Shown here piece by piece: positions 29,122 to 39,700 of a DNA stretch of 64,000 bases. Where the stretch lies: the NCBI RefSeq assembly GCF_000400465.1, contig NW_008806278.1:1-64000 (forward strand), written 5' to 3'. The notes beneath the pieces were generated by a model. The model did not search any database. It was given only the letters and a program-made list of their open reading frames with translations, and was not told the origin of the DNA. The translations under genes were made by a program, and so were the position numbers. How positions within the stretch are numbered: the stretch's first letter is position 1; every line of letters starts with the position of its first letter. This stretch comes from Wallemia ichthyophaga EXF-994. Taxonomy: Eukaryota; Basidiomycota; Wallemiomycetes; Wallemiales; Wallemiaceae.

Positions 29122-30939
29122 CTAAGTAATAGAATACTTGGGACCACCACCTCCCTGTGGCGTCGTCCATGTGATGTCTTGCGTCGGTGTCTTGATCGAG
29201 CAAAGTTTACAGTGTATGCAGTTTTGCGAGTTGATGACGAATTTATGCCCCAGAGCATCCTCTTTCCCGCCATCCTCAGCTGTGTCTCTATACTCGTACA
29301 CCGCCGCTGGACACGCTCTGCCAAGCAATCCTCCATAAACACCCACATTCTGCGCTGTGTGGTACTTGGGTGATGACGTCAACTTCAGATGCGACGGCTC
29401 ATCCTCTTCGTGGTTCGTAGACGTGCGCGATACCGATGTGAGTATATCGAAACTAATTTTCCCGTCTGGATTTGGGTATTCGATCGGCTTGTAGTCGTGC
29501 TTTGGTCTTGTCTGGGCGTAATCAGGTCCCGGGTGATGGAATGTCCAAGGCGTCCGTCCCTTCAACAAGAGACTGTCGATGCCCGAGTATATCAATCCAC
29601 CGAGGTTTCCGAGCACCGAATGGAATGACGGTCTGATGTTTCTCACTTCATGTAACTCCTTCCATATCCAACTATTTTTTACCTTGTCCTCATACCCTGC
29701 CATATCAACAGAGGCAGGTTGGAATTCCACCTCTTGATCCTTCTCATTCGAGATACTCTCGTGCGCCGTTTCCGCGGCAAGCATACCACTCTTCATCGCG
29801 TTGTGCACACCTTTGATCTTGGGCACATTCACGAATCCAGCTGAGCATCCAATCAGCGCACCACCTGGGAAGTGGAGCTGGGGGATGGATTGCAAACCAC
29901 CCTCATTAAGTGAGCGACCTCCATAGGCTATACACTCACCACCGTCCAACAAATCCTTGAAAACAGGGTGGTGTTTCATCCTCTGGAACTCTCTAAATGG
30001 TGAGAGGTATGGATTGTGGTAATCGAGGCCAATCACGAGACCAATTGATACGAGATTGTCTTCCATATGGTAGCACCAGCTACCGGCGTAAGTTTCGTTG
30101 TCGATTGGCCATCCAACCGTGTGGGTGATGTTGCCTGCTTGGTGTTTCGATGGGTCCACACGCCATACCTCCTTAATACCAATACCGTAAGTTTGTTCAT
30201 CCTTACCTTCTCTCAGCTTAAAGTGGTTAATTACTTTCTGGGAGATAGAGCCATGCGCGCCTTCGGACAAGAGAGTAGCTTTGGCGTTGAAGACCATACC
30301 AGGCTCAAAGTGTTCAGTGGGTTCACCACCCTTCCCGACTCCGATCTCGTTAGTAACAACGCCGCCAACTTTTCCATCCACCCAGTTCAAACCAGCTGCC
30401 GCGAAGCCCGGGTAAATCTCAACGCCCAGCTCCTCGGCCTTCTCAGCGAGCCAGGCAGTTAATCTGGAGAGACTAATGATGTAGTTGCCGTGGTTAGACA
30501 TCTGCGGCGGGTGTGGTATAGGCAGAGCGTAGTTTTTAGTGAGAAATTTCATGCTGTCGTTTGTAGCAGGTTGGTTGAGTGGAGCGCCGAGTTGTTTCCA
30601 ATTTGGGAGTAGCTCGTCTAGCGCTTTTGGCTCGATAACGGCACCAGAGAGAATATGTGATCCAACTTCTGCACCTTTCTCCAAAATCACAACTCTGAGA
30701 TTCTCGTTGAGCTGCTTGAGCTTGATCGCAGCGCTGAGGCCAGCAGGACCAGCGCCGACGATGCATACATCGCACTCGTCCTGTGCCCTGTCTGCGTCCT
30801 TAACAAAGTTGAATGGCGACGTGCTGTGGCCATCGACGCCGCTCGAAGAGAGAGATGAAGGCGTGGTGGAGAATTTAGGCAATAGCCGCGGCGTATAGCA
30901 GCCAGATCTCCTGAGTCTGGTGAGCCCACGCAGAATCAT
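29122..30939 (-). CDS. CIR2: electron transfer flavoprotein-ubiquinone oxidoreductase
   Basis: Single exon, 605 residues from the first ATG (an earlier TTG opens the frame). A mitochondrial presequence (MILRGLTRLRRSG) is followed by the FAD-binding fold CIVGAGPAGLSAAIKL near residue 58. ETF-QO-specific blocks include GSHILSGAVIEPKALDELLP, GWPIDNETYAGSWCYH and GCSAGFVNVPKIKG. The C-terminal 4Fe-4S cluster ligands appear as CPAAVYEY and CIHCKLCSIKTP. The enzyme passes electrons from ETF (fatty acid, amino acid and choline oxidation) to ubiquinone at the inner membrane. All expected cysteines are present and the length is normal. Confidence 0.96.
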   Translation of the reverse strand: MILRGLTRLRRSGCYTPRLLPKFSTTPSSLSSSGVDGHSTSPFNFVKDADRAQDECDVCIVGAGPAGLSAAIKLKQLNENLRVVILEKGAEVGSHILSGAVIEPKALDELLPNWKQLGAPLNQPATNDSMKFLTKNYALPIPHPPQMSNHGNYIISLSRLTAWLAEKAEELGVEIYPGFAAAGLNWVDGKVGGVVTNEIGVGKGGEPTEHFEPGMVFNAKATLLSEGAHGSISQKVINHFKLREGKDEQTYGIGIKEVWRVDPSKHQAGNITHTVGWPIDNETYAGSWCYHMEDNLVSIGLVIGLDYHNPYLSPFREFQRMKHHPVFKDLLDGGECIAYGGRSLNEGGLQSIPQLHFPGGALIGCSAGFVNVPKIKGVHNAMKSGMLAAETAHESISNEKDQEVEFQPASVDMAGYEDKVKNSWIWKELHEVRNIRPSFHSVLGNLGGLIYSGIDSLLLKGRTPWTFHHPGPDYAQTRPKHDYKPIEYPNPDGKISFDILTSVSRTSTNHEEDEPSHLKLTSSPKYHTAQNVGVYGGLLGRACPAAVYEYRDTAEDGGKEDALGHKFVINSQNCIHCKLCSIKTPTQDITWTTPQGGGGPKYSIT

Positions 30940-31048
30940 CGTCGTTTGAGATGAGATGTGTAGAGGTTGAGATCGAGTGCCCAATGAGAAAGCAGCCAAT
31001 CAGCTTCATTGTATTTCTAAAGAGTAAAAATGAATTTTCTACAATAAT

Positions 31049-31747
31049 TCAAGGCGCAGGGCTGCCGTCGAAACCAGGACCAGCTGCACCGGCGTTAGAG
31101 CGTGGGTAGGTGAGATAAGCGCTGCCCAATTTTGGTGGATCGCTGAGCTTTACGAATTCAGTCTTGACAGGAATCTTAGCCTGTGCTAGACGAAGGGCTG
31201 GAGGGTATTAGCAGGAGGTTTTATGTGCTAAGTGGTATATCAATACACACCCTCTTGAGCCACTTCAGAACGCATTCCACCGCCGCCAACTTCAAATATA
31301 ACTTTGCCTGGCTGGGCTCTACACGCCCAGTATTCAAATGTACCCTTGCCCTTACCCATTCTGGTCTCGTTGCCCTTTACGCAGACAGGAATATCGGGGA
31401 ATACTCGCATAAAGCACTGGCTGCCTTTGAGTGGCTTTATCTTGCGCTTGATAGACTCCTCGCAGCTCTGGAGCGTCTTGGCTGAGAGCCTGGTGCCTTG
31501 CTTGACCCTCAGGCCAAATTCACCGAATGCAAGGGTAGTACCAGCAGTGCTGCCACCAGTTGGACATCCCACTCTACCCTTGTGGCTTTTGCGGTACTAT
31601 TCGAGACGTGCGTTAGACTATGGCTTCTGTTGGAGTACAACGCACTTTTGTCCGCCTAGGCGCAAGCTGGCCTCTGAATCTCAGCTGCTGGGACGACTTG
31701 TTGAATGTAAGCGAGGATCTGAATGCGGATATAAGCTGGTTGAGCAT
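31049..31747 (-). CDS. MRPL16: mitochondrial ribosomal protein uL16m
   Basis: Three exons (31747-31646, 31596-31251, 31197-31049; introns 49 and 53 bases) give about 198 residues. The join of exons 1 and 2 reads [19 protein letters not shown], followed by [19 protein letters not shown] and [21 protein letters not shown], the uL16 core. Exon 3 adds [17 protein letters not shown] and a C-terminal extension. The first exon looks like a mitochondrial presequence ([15 protein letters not shown]). The protein is part of the large mitoribosomal subunit near the central protuberance. Confidence 0.93.
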
Positions 31748-31872
31748 TGGTGGTGGGAGTGTGCAATGAAAGCTATCCAGTAGACCTAAACAGGAATCAA
31801 AGAATAAAAAGAAATACATATTGATAGGAACATAGAAACATAGAATAGATTTATGCTTTATACTGTACAACT

Positions 31873-32276
31873 TTACTTGGTCTTGGCCTTGGATAGGTGA
31901 TAATTTATGCTATTCGCCTTTTTAGGTGCAGAGCGGCCCTATAAGCAGCAGCATCAGTATGTTCAACGGCTCATTAGAATATACACACCTTGGTCGACAT
32001 GCAATTCGCAAGCGATGTACTGTACTGTGCACATTGCCCAACTCCAAGGAAATCACCGCTACTAGCAAAGCAATTGAGCAGCCCACTCAGCTCTGTCCCG
32101 CATGGTGGTGGATTTATATCTATTCGGTTAGGATATCCACTGGAACTCACTCCACCCGCACTCACTCTTCCTCGCTCTAACCTTGAGCTTATCCACTTTC
32201 ACTGGAGGTTGATTATTACTAGGCTGCTTCTCTCCTTAATTATTCACCCACTCGCTGTGGTCCTCGTCGGATGCAT
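31873..32276 (-). CDS. MRP10: mitochondrial small-subunit protein Mrp10/mS37 (CHCH)
   Basis: Four tiny exons (32276-32252, 32201-32166, 32119-31989, 31938-31873; introns 50, 46 and 50 bases) give about 85 residues. MKVDKLKVRARKNINPPPC leads into a twin Cx9C helix pair: C-GTELSGLLN-C and C-AQYSTSLAN-C. The end, KANSINYHLSK, matches the mS37 tail. Such proteins are oxidised by Mia40 after import. The first exon (MHPTRTTA) is supported only by the splice phase producing ATG AAA; the rest is strong. It has the highest intron density in the window: 146 intron bases against 258 coding. Confidence 0.85.
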
Positions 32277-32386
32277 CTTCCAAGTCGTTTGATTGCACAC
32301 TCTGAGAAACGATGACACAAAATTTAAACCAAATTATACATTTCGTCCTTTACATCTTCTGTTGTTACACATTTCCTCCTCTATCC

Positions 32387-33595
32387 TCACGCCCAATATG
32401 CTAGTACTGCCATCAATAGCGACCCAAGCAGCAACATCGAAATACCGATAAATGTTTTAAACCTCCCTGCGTATTGCATTTCAGGACTTCTGAACCAATC
32501 ATTCGCCACCAATTCCACTAGCGATCCGTACAACAGTATCCCTGCTGACAACGCTGTAATCGTTCCAATAGCTATCAGTGCTGACTTTGACCTAGGAGAG
32601 TATGTCTCTTTAATGCCAATCCCTATTATTATTCCCAGTGACGTGTCAATACTGAAGGCAAAACTCATAATGAAAATCTTCAGCTTGTGCCATCTCTCGA
32701 AACTCAATTGGGATATACGCGACCCTAATCCCATACCCTCAAACATCTGATGAAATACCAAGGCGATCAGGTAAGGTTTAAAGCTCTCCCCCGTTGAAAC
32801 TGACAGCGCCACTCCTATAATTATTGAATGAAACAGAATGCCGCCCTCTAACAGCAAGACTTCCCATTTGAGTTGTTTCATTGCAGCTTCTGAGTTTGTG
32901 CGGGTAGACTCGGCGTCATACTGGATCTTTTTAACTGAGTCACTGACAGATATCATGTCACAGTTGCAGTTGGCGTCATTTTGTGATTCTTTTCTAAGTG
33001 CTTCATCGTGCGCTTGTTTTCGAGAATTAAAGCGACCACCCAGGTAATCAAACAGAAATACTATGTAAACGCCAGCTAAAACTATTGCTGCCGGTGTTTG
33101 TTTATACGCCAGTCCATCCAAACAATCATCGTCGAATTTGTGAATCGCGCTGAAAATTAAATGCACAATTGCTGTACACAGTATAACACCAGTACCAAAG
33201 TGCTGCACTATGAATAGCGCCCATTTAAAAGCTTTTTGTTCTTTGAATGCGTGAAGAGCAATTGGAAGATTAATACCAAGCGCACTTGCGACGAGCAAGA
33301 TAAAAACAGCGGCAATATGTAGTGGCATGTTGTATTCTTCCGTACTGACGCTATTGCACTGATCAGAATTTTTTGAGGATTCAAGTATGTTGGGTATATG
33401 ATTACATTGAAATGAAGAGATTGTGTCATCAAACACGCAACTCAAGCCTGTTGAGCAACTATAAATACTCCCCGATACGAAACATTCACCTTGCCCGATC
33501 GGTCCACTTCCTAATTCTCCGCGAATTGCTACCGCTGCTGATGCCGATATAATGGCTGCCGTGGATAGCAATGTAAGGAAAAACTGCATGCCCAT
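32387..33595 (-). CDS. ZRT1: ZIP-family zinc/iron transporter, copy 1
   Basis: Single exon, 402 residues. A signal-like N-terminus (MQFFLTLLSTAAIIS) is followed by a small Cys-containing outer domain, and then eight predicted membrane helices with ZIP motifs: FGTGVILCTAIVHL (helix II), LLEGGILFHSIIIGVALS (helix IV, metal ligand His) and FHQMFEGMGLGSR (helix V). The cytosolic loop carries CNCD rather than the usual His-rich cluster. ZIP proteins bring zinc or iron into the cytosol. It lies downstream of, and parallel to, a second ZIP gene, which has introns; this copy has none. Confidence 0.93.
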   Translation of the reverse strand: MGMQFFLTLLSTAAIISASAAVAIRGELGSGPIGQGECFVSGSIYSCSTGLSCVFDDTISSFQCNHIPNILESSKNSDQCNSVSTEEYNMPLHIAAVFILLVASALGINLPIALHAFKEQKAFKWALFIVQHFGTGVILCTAIVHLIFSAIHKFDDDCLDGLAYKQTPAAIVLAGVYIVFLFDYLGGRFNSRKQAHDEALRKESQNDANCNCDMISVSDSVKKIQYDAESTRTNSEAAMKQLKWEVLLLEGGILFHSIIIGVALSVSTGESFKPYLIALVFHQMFEGMGLGSRISQLSFERWHKLKIFIMSFAFSIDTSLGIIIGIGIKETYSPRSKSALIAIGTITALSAGILLYGSLVELVANDWFRSPEMQYAGRFKTFIGISMLLLGSLLMAVLAYWA

Positions 33596-33923
33596 TTTTC
33601 TATTTATGCAAGTGAGCTATTGAGAATCATCCGAAATGCTTGAAAAATAGGTTACTGATGACCGAAACGGTGCAATGACAGGGCGATCGTCTCAGGAACG
33701 ACTATCTTTGCAACCTTGCAAGTCATTTTTAGTTTAATTTCACTAAAGTGATATTGAATTTGAGATGCATAATTCGTCTGTATCTCAATATGCGGCAAAC
33801 TACTGCCCGTCAATCCAGGCAAAGTAGTAAATCAAGGAACCTCTAAATTGAAAATATAGTTACAAATCAAGCCCATTTACCGCTGTCGACGTTATTAGTA
33901 TGGAACGACGCATCTTGAGACAC
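33596..33923. promoter_or_regulatory. promoter of ZIP copy 1
   Basis: 328 bases between the two ZIP genes. ACCTTGCAAGT at 33713-33723 matches nine of the eleven positions of the yeast Zap1 zinc-response element ACCTTNAAGGT. This is a candidate only; the element is not proven in basidiomycetes. Confidence 0.3.
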
Positions 33924-35397
33924 TCACAGCACCGCCATCAAGAGTGACCCAAGTAGCAACATTGTAATACCCAGACATGTCTTAAAGACACCACTGCTTC
34001 TCATCTCAGGACTCTTGAACCAGTCATTTGCAATTAGCTCCACAAGTGCTGCATAGATCAGCACACCAGCAGATAGTCCATTGAGAATGCCAAGTGCGAG
34101 GAGAGCTGATTTAGAGTTTGGAGAGTAGCTTTCATGCACTCCAATGCCAATAGCTATACCAATTGGAGTGATCAAACTGAAGCATACCGCCATTATAAAC
34201 ACCTTCATTTTGTGCCAGGTTTTGAAAATCAAAAAACACACCCGCGAACCTAGAGCTAAACCCTCAAACAACTTCATCTTGTTAAAAATGTTTCTCAAGC
34301 TAAGTAAACAACCCACTTGGTGAAACACAATTGCAATCAGAAATGGTACGAACTGGTCTCCTCCTGTTGCCCCAAGAGAAACGCCAATCATCACACTGTG
34401 GAACACAATTCCTATTTCAAGCAGCGAGACTTCCCATTTAAGCTGACTCATTGCAATTTCTGGCGATATTTGAGCTGAGTCAACACTAGTAATGTCAGTT
34501 TTGGCAATGCATCAGGCTGAACCTACTCAGATATGTCATCTTTGCCATCATTTGACCTGTTTTCAGTCCTAGTCGCTTCCGCTAGTTGTCTTGTTTTTCT
34601 TGCAAAGAATCTCATTCCAATATAGTCGAATAAGAAGACGACATACACAGCGGCCAGCGCGATAGCTGCTGCTGCAGGCCCATACGCCAACTCGCCTATA
34701 CAGTCGTTGTTAAACATCACAAACGCGTGGAATAGAAGATGAATGACTGTTTTGTGATTAGTGTATGCTATTTCAGTAATGGCCACTTACGAGCAGTGCA
34801 GAGTATAACCCCGGTACCGAAATGTTTCACCACGAACAAACCCCAGCTGAAAAATGAACGCATTTTGAAGCCAGAAAAAGCTATTGGAAGGCCCACTCCC
34901 AATGCACTGCTGACTAGCAGGATAAATATTGCACCGATGTGCAGCGGTTGATCGTACTCTCCTATATCGATTGATCCACACTGATCTGAGCAGTCACCGT
35001 GCGTATGTCCACCATGTACTACACAAGTGCCTCCTTCAGAGCTATTCGTCTCGCAAAGCCACACGCCGTTGTCAAATTCGCAGAAAGAGCCGTCGTCGCA
35101 GTGCCAATGCATCTCATGCTGATGACACGAACGTCCAGGGGGGCCTTGCATCTCTTTGCCTCCTGTGTCGCTGTCGCTCCCGTCTGTTATCCCACCAGTG
35201 GGCGAGCCTGAGTCACCTTCGCAGCGAAATGCAGAAATACTCGTGTCGAAAGTGCACTCAGCCCCACTCGAGCAGGTAAAAGTGCCGTTTGAGAGTGAGC
35301 AGTTACCTTGCCCTCTCGGACCAGAAGTCTCATTCCCATTTACTATCGCTGCTGAAGCAGCTCCCGCTGCAGCCAATAGGGAGAATATATAGCGCAT
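33924..35397 (-). CDS. ZRT2: ZIP-family zinc/iron transporter with Cys/His-rich outer domain, copy 2
   Basis: Four exons (35397-34791, 34746-34527, 34485-34317, 34271-33924; introns 44, 41 and 45 bases) give about 447 residues. The acceptor of the last intron is set at 34272 because it restores the ZIP motif FHQLFEGLALGSR. Helix IV carries IVFHSVMIGVSLG and helix II GTGVILCTALIHLLFHAF. The N-terminal outer domain is longer than in copy 1 and rich in metal-ligand residues: RSCHQHEMHWHCDDGSFC and CVVHGGHTHGDCSDQC. It is divergent from the PRA1-type gene, sharing a 245-base promoter. Confidence 0.92.
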
Positions 35398-35642
35398 ATT
35401 CTGAAAATGCAATTGGAAGGTATAGAAGTGAGTTTCTGCTCTTTTTTTGCTCTCTGTATGAGATAACTGCGAAGGTCATTTCTTGGTATGGCTCGTCAGG
35501 CACCATGTGAGGGCGGCTTCCATAGGAAAATCGAGCACGAGACCAAGCTCACTGTGGCAGTACGCAGCTTGGCAGGCTTTGATTTGTATAAAGCAGAAAA
35601 AAATCTAGTTGATCTTCCACATTGAACGGAGAGAAAAAAGCG
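35398..35642. promoter_or_regulatory. shared promoter of ZIP copy 2 and PRA1
   Basis: 245 bases between divergent start codons. TATAAAG at 35587-35593 lies 50 bases before the PRA1 ATG. Two AAGGT half-sites (35417-35421 and 35472-35476) fit half of a Zap1 element. Co-regulation by zinc is expected from the family pairing but not shown by the sequence. Confidence 0.5.
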
Positions 35643-36543
35643 ATGAAAACTTTTACCACACTGGCTACACTGGTAATTTCGTCGGCTTTCACACGCGCAG
35701 CACCATTCGACCACGCTGAATGGGTCAATCCTGACTACATTGCTCGAATGTCTATTCATGAATCCTGCAACGCAACTCAGACCATTCAGCTCGAGAAAGC
35801 ACTCGATGATTTTGAAAGATTTTCACACAATGCTCAATCATACCTCCAGAGAGCAGGAACAGAAGATGAGTTGATTGACAAATACTTCGGCTCCTCCTCA
35901 AATCCAGAGAATCAACCCGTTGCAGCTGGGATATTTGCCAGTCTTTCCGATGGAGATAAAGCTGGTGCTTCGCTTCGATGCGACGATCCCGATGGACTTT
36001 GCGCCCTGTACGACGGCTACTATGCAGGTCTGTTATAAAAAAAGGGCTGTTCTAGACTAAAAAAAACCAACAGGACATCACAGAGGTACCAATGGCACTC
36101 TTGAAACTGTCATTTGCGATCTAAGCTACGAGACCCGCAAACCAATAGAGCAAGTTTGTGCTTTAGGTCACCTCGTTCCAGATGATCAAGCCGGTAAATT
36201 CTGGGGCATTGACCTTATACATCGCTTTTCACACTTGCCGATAGTTGCTGGTGGATCTGTTGGCCATGCAGCAGATGAATATGAGACACTGATCGATTTA
36301 GCAAAGAATAATGCAAGTGAAGCTGCTTGGAATATGAAGACGCTGCAGTATTTCGCTTTAGATGCGTGGGCTCACACCTTCGCTGTCCCGGGTGTTGGGT
36401 GCGACGAGTACGCAGATTCAGCTGATCAGTCTAAGTCTACACCAACACCGACACCAGAACCCGAGCCATCGCCTACCGATGACGCTCCGTTGCTCTGTCA
36501 TACCCACGCTAATGGAGAAGAACACTGCACCACCGCCGAGTAG
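35643..36543 (+). CDS. PRA1: PRA1-type secreted zincophore
   Basis: Two exons (35643-36027 and 36074-36543; intron 46 bases) give about 284 residues. A signal peptide (MKTFTTLATLVISSAFTRA) is followed by the metalloprotease-like fold of Pra1: SCNATQTIQLEKAL, then an HRxxH motif (HRFSH, residues 178-182) and a C-terminal CHTHANGEEHC zinc-binding motif. Pra1 proteins are secreted, bind zinc, and hand it to a ZIP transporter at the cell surface. In several ascomycetes PRA1 is divergent from ZRT1 (Citiulo and colleagues); the same arrangement is seen here. A Pro/Thr/Glu-rich linker precedes the C-terminal motif. The track ORF opens earlier with a non-ATG codon; 35643 is the first ATG. Confidence 0.88.
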
Positions 36544-36668
36544 GAAATTGTAAAGTAATTCTGAATAAAATTTAACTGGCTTGTTATCTAAAGACTTATG
36601 GTTTATTATACAAGTTAACAGCATTATAATTATCTCATGCGTTAATTAGTCGTGAATAGGCGGGGTAA

Positions 36669-36684
36669 GTGTGTGTGTGTGTGT
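36669..36684. repeat. (GT)8 microsatellite
   Basis: Eight GT units in the 194-base convergent space between the PRA1-type and flippase genes. Confidence 0.85.
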
Positions 36685-36737
36685 AGAAAAGTTAAACAAT
36701 TGTCCATGTTGATTTCACGTTTCAGTATGCAAGGTGA

Positions 36738-39700
36738 TTAAGAATTTTTGGTTTTACGCATTGTTGGCATCGCAGTTTTGAATGAGTCGACCGTTCGGGA
36801 TGTCCAGTTTTTGCTCTTGCGCTTCAACTTACGTTTCCGAGCTTGGGCGTCGTGCGTCGAAGGTCTGCGGTGGAATTGAGAGGACGTCTCGCTGAGGTGG
36901 GATTGCAATCTTTGCAATGCATATCCATTCTCTTCTTGATCAAAGTTGAATGTCGCATTCCGTCCGCTTGATCTCTCTCCCGTCCTCATGTCTATCCTCT
37001 GCCCCGATCTGGCTGAAGAGGGTCTGTTTGGTGGGTACTCCGAATCTTCGTAGTACGCATTCTGCAAATGAGACTGCATCAATGGGTCGTTCTCAAAGTC
37101 ATGATTATCGTCCTTCTTTTGTACGTATTGCATAATCTATGGGAGTTGTGAGATTTCGCCAACAATGGAATAGCTACCTACGTGAATATCATCTGGGTGA
37201 AATTGAAACTTGTACGCTTTGAAAAGATATCTCGGTATCAACGAGAAAATGACTGTGAATATCACGCAGAACCAGAACAAGGGGGAGTGGAAGACGAAAT
37301 AATCGTTACCCCATACGTTCGTCCATACCAGCTGAGGTGACAAAGCGCTATAGACTCCCTATAAGACGTTAGATTGAGTGTAGAGTCTCAAGCCCACTCA
37401 CAGTAAAAGCCCAAACCAAAACAATACCAAAAAACATGCCGAATGCAATCCACCAATTCCACGACCGAGCGTTCAAACTGATTAAAAGATTTGTTCCTGT
37501 GACGATCGAAACAATCATGGTTGTCGACATTTCGTAAATGTACACGTCAAACCCATCGCTGCGAGCAGTTGGTGATTGATAAGCGTAATATGTGAAGAAA
37601 AACACTATTGTTGATTGGACGATGGCCTCAAATACGTAAAGGAAGAAAAGCCGATGATTGAAATACTGTGCTGTTCTACCATACTTGTACAACTCAGGAA
37701 TAGCCATGAGAACTCTGTCGCTCAGCACAGAATCAAATAGTCCGAGACCGATAGGAGGGCATATTGTCCACAGCACGTTCCACAATAAAAGATAGATGTA
37801 CGCGTAAACGTACGACGTCGAAAAGGCACAATAGAACTGATACCAGAAGAGAACCGCGGCGCCGTTAATATTCTTAATCCAGAAGCTAAGGATGGCGTTG
37901 CTGTTTCGGTAGTAATACCAATGACCATGAACGAGAAGAAGTTTTTTCAGGTAGCGGAATTGAGCGATAGCATAATCGGACGAGTTGACTGCTTGAAGAC
38001 CCTCCTCGCCCGCTATACCTATACCTACGTGCGCCGCCTGGATCATTGAGACATCGTTAGCGCCGTCGCCGATCGCAAGTGTCATAGTATCGAGGTTATC
38101 TTTGATGAGACGAACTACGAGGGCTTTCTGTAGCGGTGAAACTCTGCAGCATACGACTGACTGGCATTTGAGCGCTAGATTGAGCAACAAATCTTTGCTC
38201 CATGGTTCAGAGAGGGCGTGCGTCAGTGCCGTGCCATCGATGACCAGTGCATATCCACCGTCTCGCTGGCCGTTGTCTGCGCCAACTAGCGACTCCATGT
38301 CTGACATTGCATGTGATTGAGTCGATGATCGCTTCGATCCGCCATCATAGTGATTATCTGGCGGCTGGTTCCTCAAACGTGATGGGATATTCTCGCCGGG
38401 GAAGAACTGCTCCATTGCTCTGCGCATCTGAGAATAAGCAGAGTTCCGGTCGCCGTACTCTCCACCTCTAACTATTATTAGATTGTTGTCATCTGTCAGC
38501 AACTGTGTGGAATAGCCAATAGCTATCGCTGTTTCCAGCTTGTCACCAGTTGCTACCCAGACCTTAATACCTGCTCTCTTTAAATCACGGATAGTTTCTG
38601 GAACACCATCTTGCAGCTTGTCTTCGATCGCTGTCGCACCGAGCAAAGTCAAGTTTGTCTCAAACTTGCTGGCTACAGCTTCGATGAGGTTCTCACGGTC
38701 CTCCAATGACACTGTTGCGTCGTTGTATTCCTTACTGAACTCTTCATAGACTTCTGTAGGAACAACGCGGTAGCCGAGACAGAGTGTACGAAGACCTTCA
38801 CTGGCGAACAGACTGAGGTCCTTGTCAGTGGCATCTAAGAGTAGTATTAGAACGTGTCAATAGAAAGCACTACAACTACCTTTCATACCCTGATTGTGAA
38901 CGTTCGCCTCACACCTCTCGAAAATTATGTTATCGGCACCTTTAGTGAGAAGAATGATTTCACTTTCCTCCTCATCGTCGTCATCTAGGGCGATCTTCGG
39001 GTTGCGTTCACCCCTGGCAACATTGTTGGCCATGTCTATCTTCATTTGAGCTCTTTTAGGAGACAGCTTTCTGATTACCACACTCATTCTCTTCCTCGCT
39101 GATGAGAATTCAAGGACGTTGAGAAGCTCATAGTGATCCATGCCGTCTCCCGTGAATGGAGTCTGCAGCTTGAGGATGTTTCTGTCTCTACCCTTGAATA
39201 CGTAGCCGATATCAGCAGCACCCTGAACCAAAGCAGACTCATCAGGAGATTGTGCTTTGTATTCAAGTGTACCGTCTTCCTTTTCAGCAGCTAATGCTGT
39301 ATGGCAGAGAGATAAACAAGTGAGGAATGCGTCTGTATCTTGGCTTTTCTTTTCAGCTTCTTCATTCACACCACCTCTGATATCCTCTTGAAGCACAGAA
39401 GAGAAAAACTTGGGTACTTCTTCAGTTTCTTGGGGATTCTCCCCCCTAGTGGTGGTGTGTTTATTTACGTGTGGCTCGTGACCATCTGAGGAGTTGAATT
39501 CTGATCCCGCCTTAGTCTGATTCAATGGCGTGACGCTGTCGACTATCGATGCTGGAATGTCTGGGGAGTGTCCTATAGACAATTTGCTTTCAACGACTGT
39601 ATTTTCATCTGCCTTGTAAACTTTTCCGGCGATCGAGCACTGTCTAAAGATCATGGCATTTTGAGTTAAAGTACCAGTTTTGTCAGAAAAAATGTACTGA

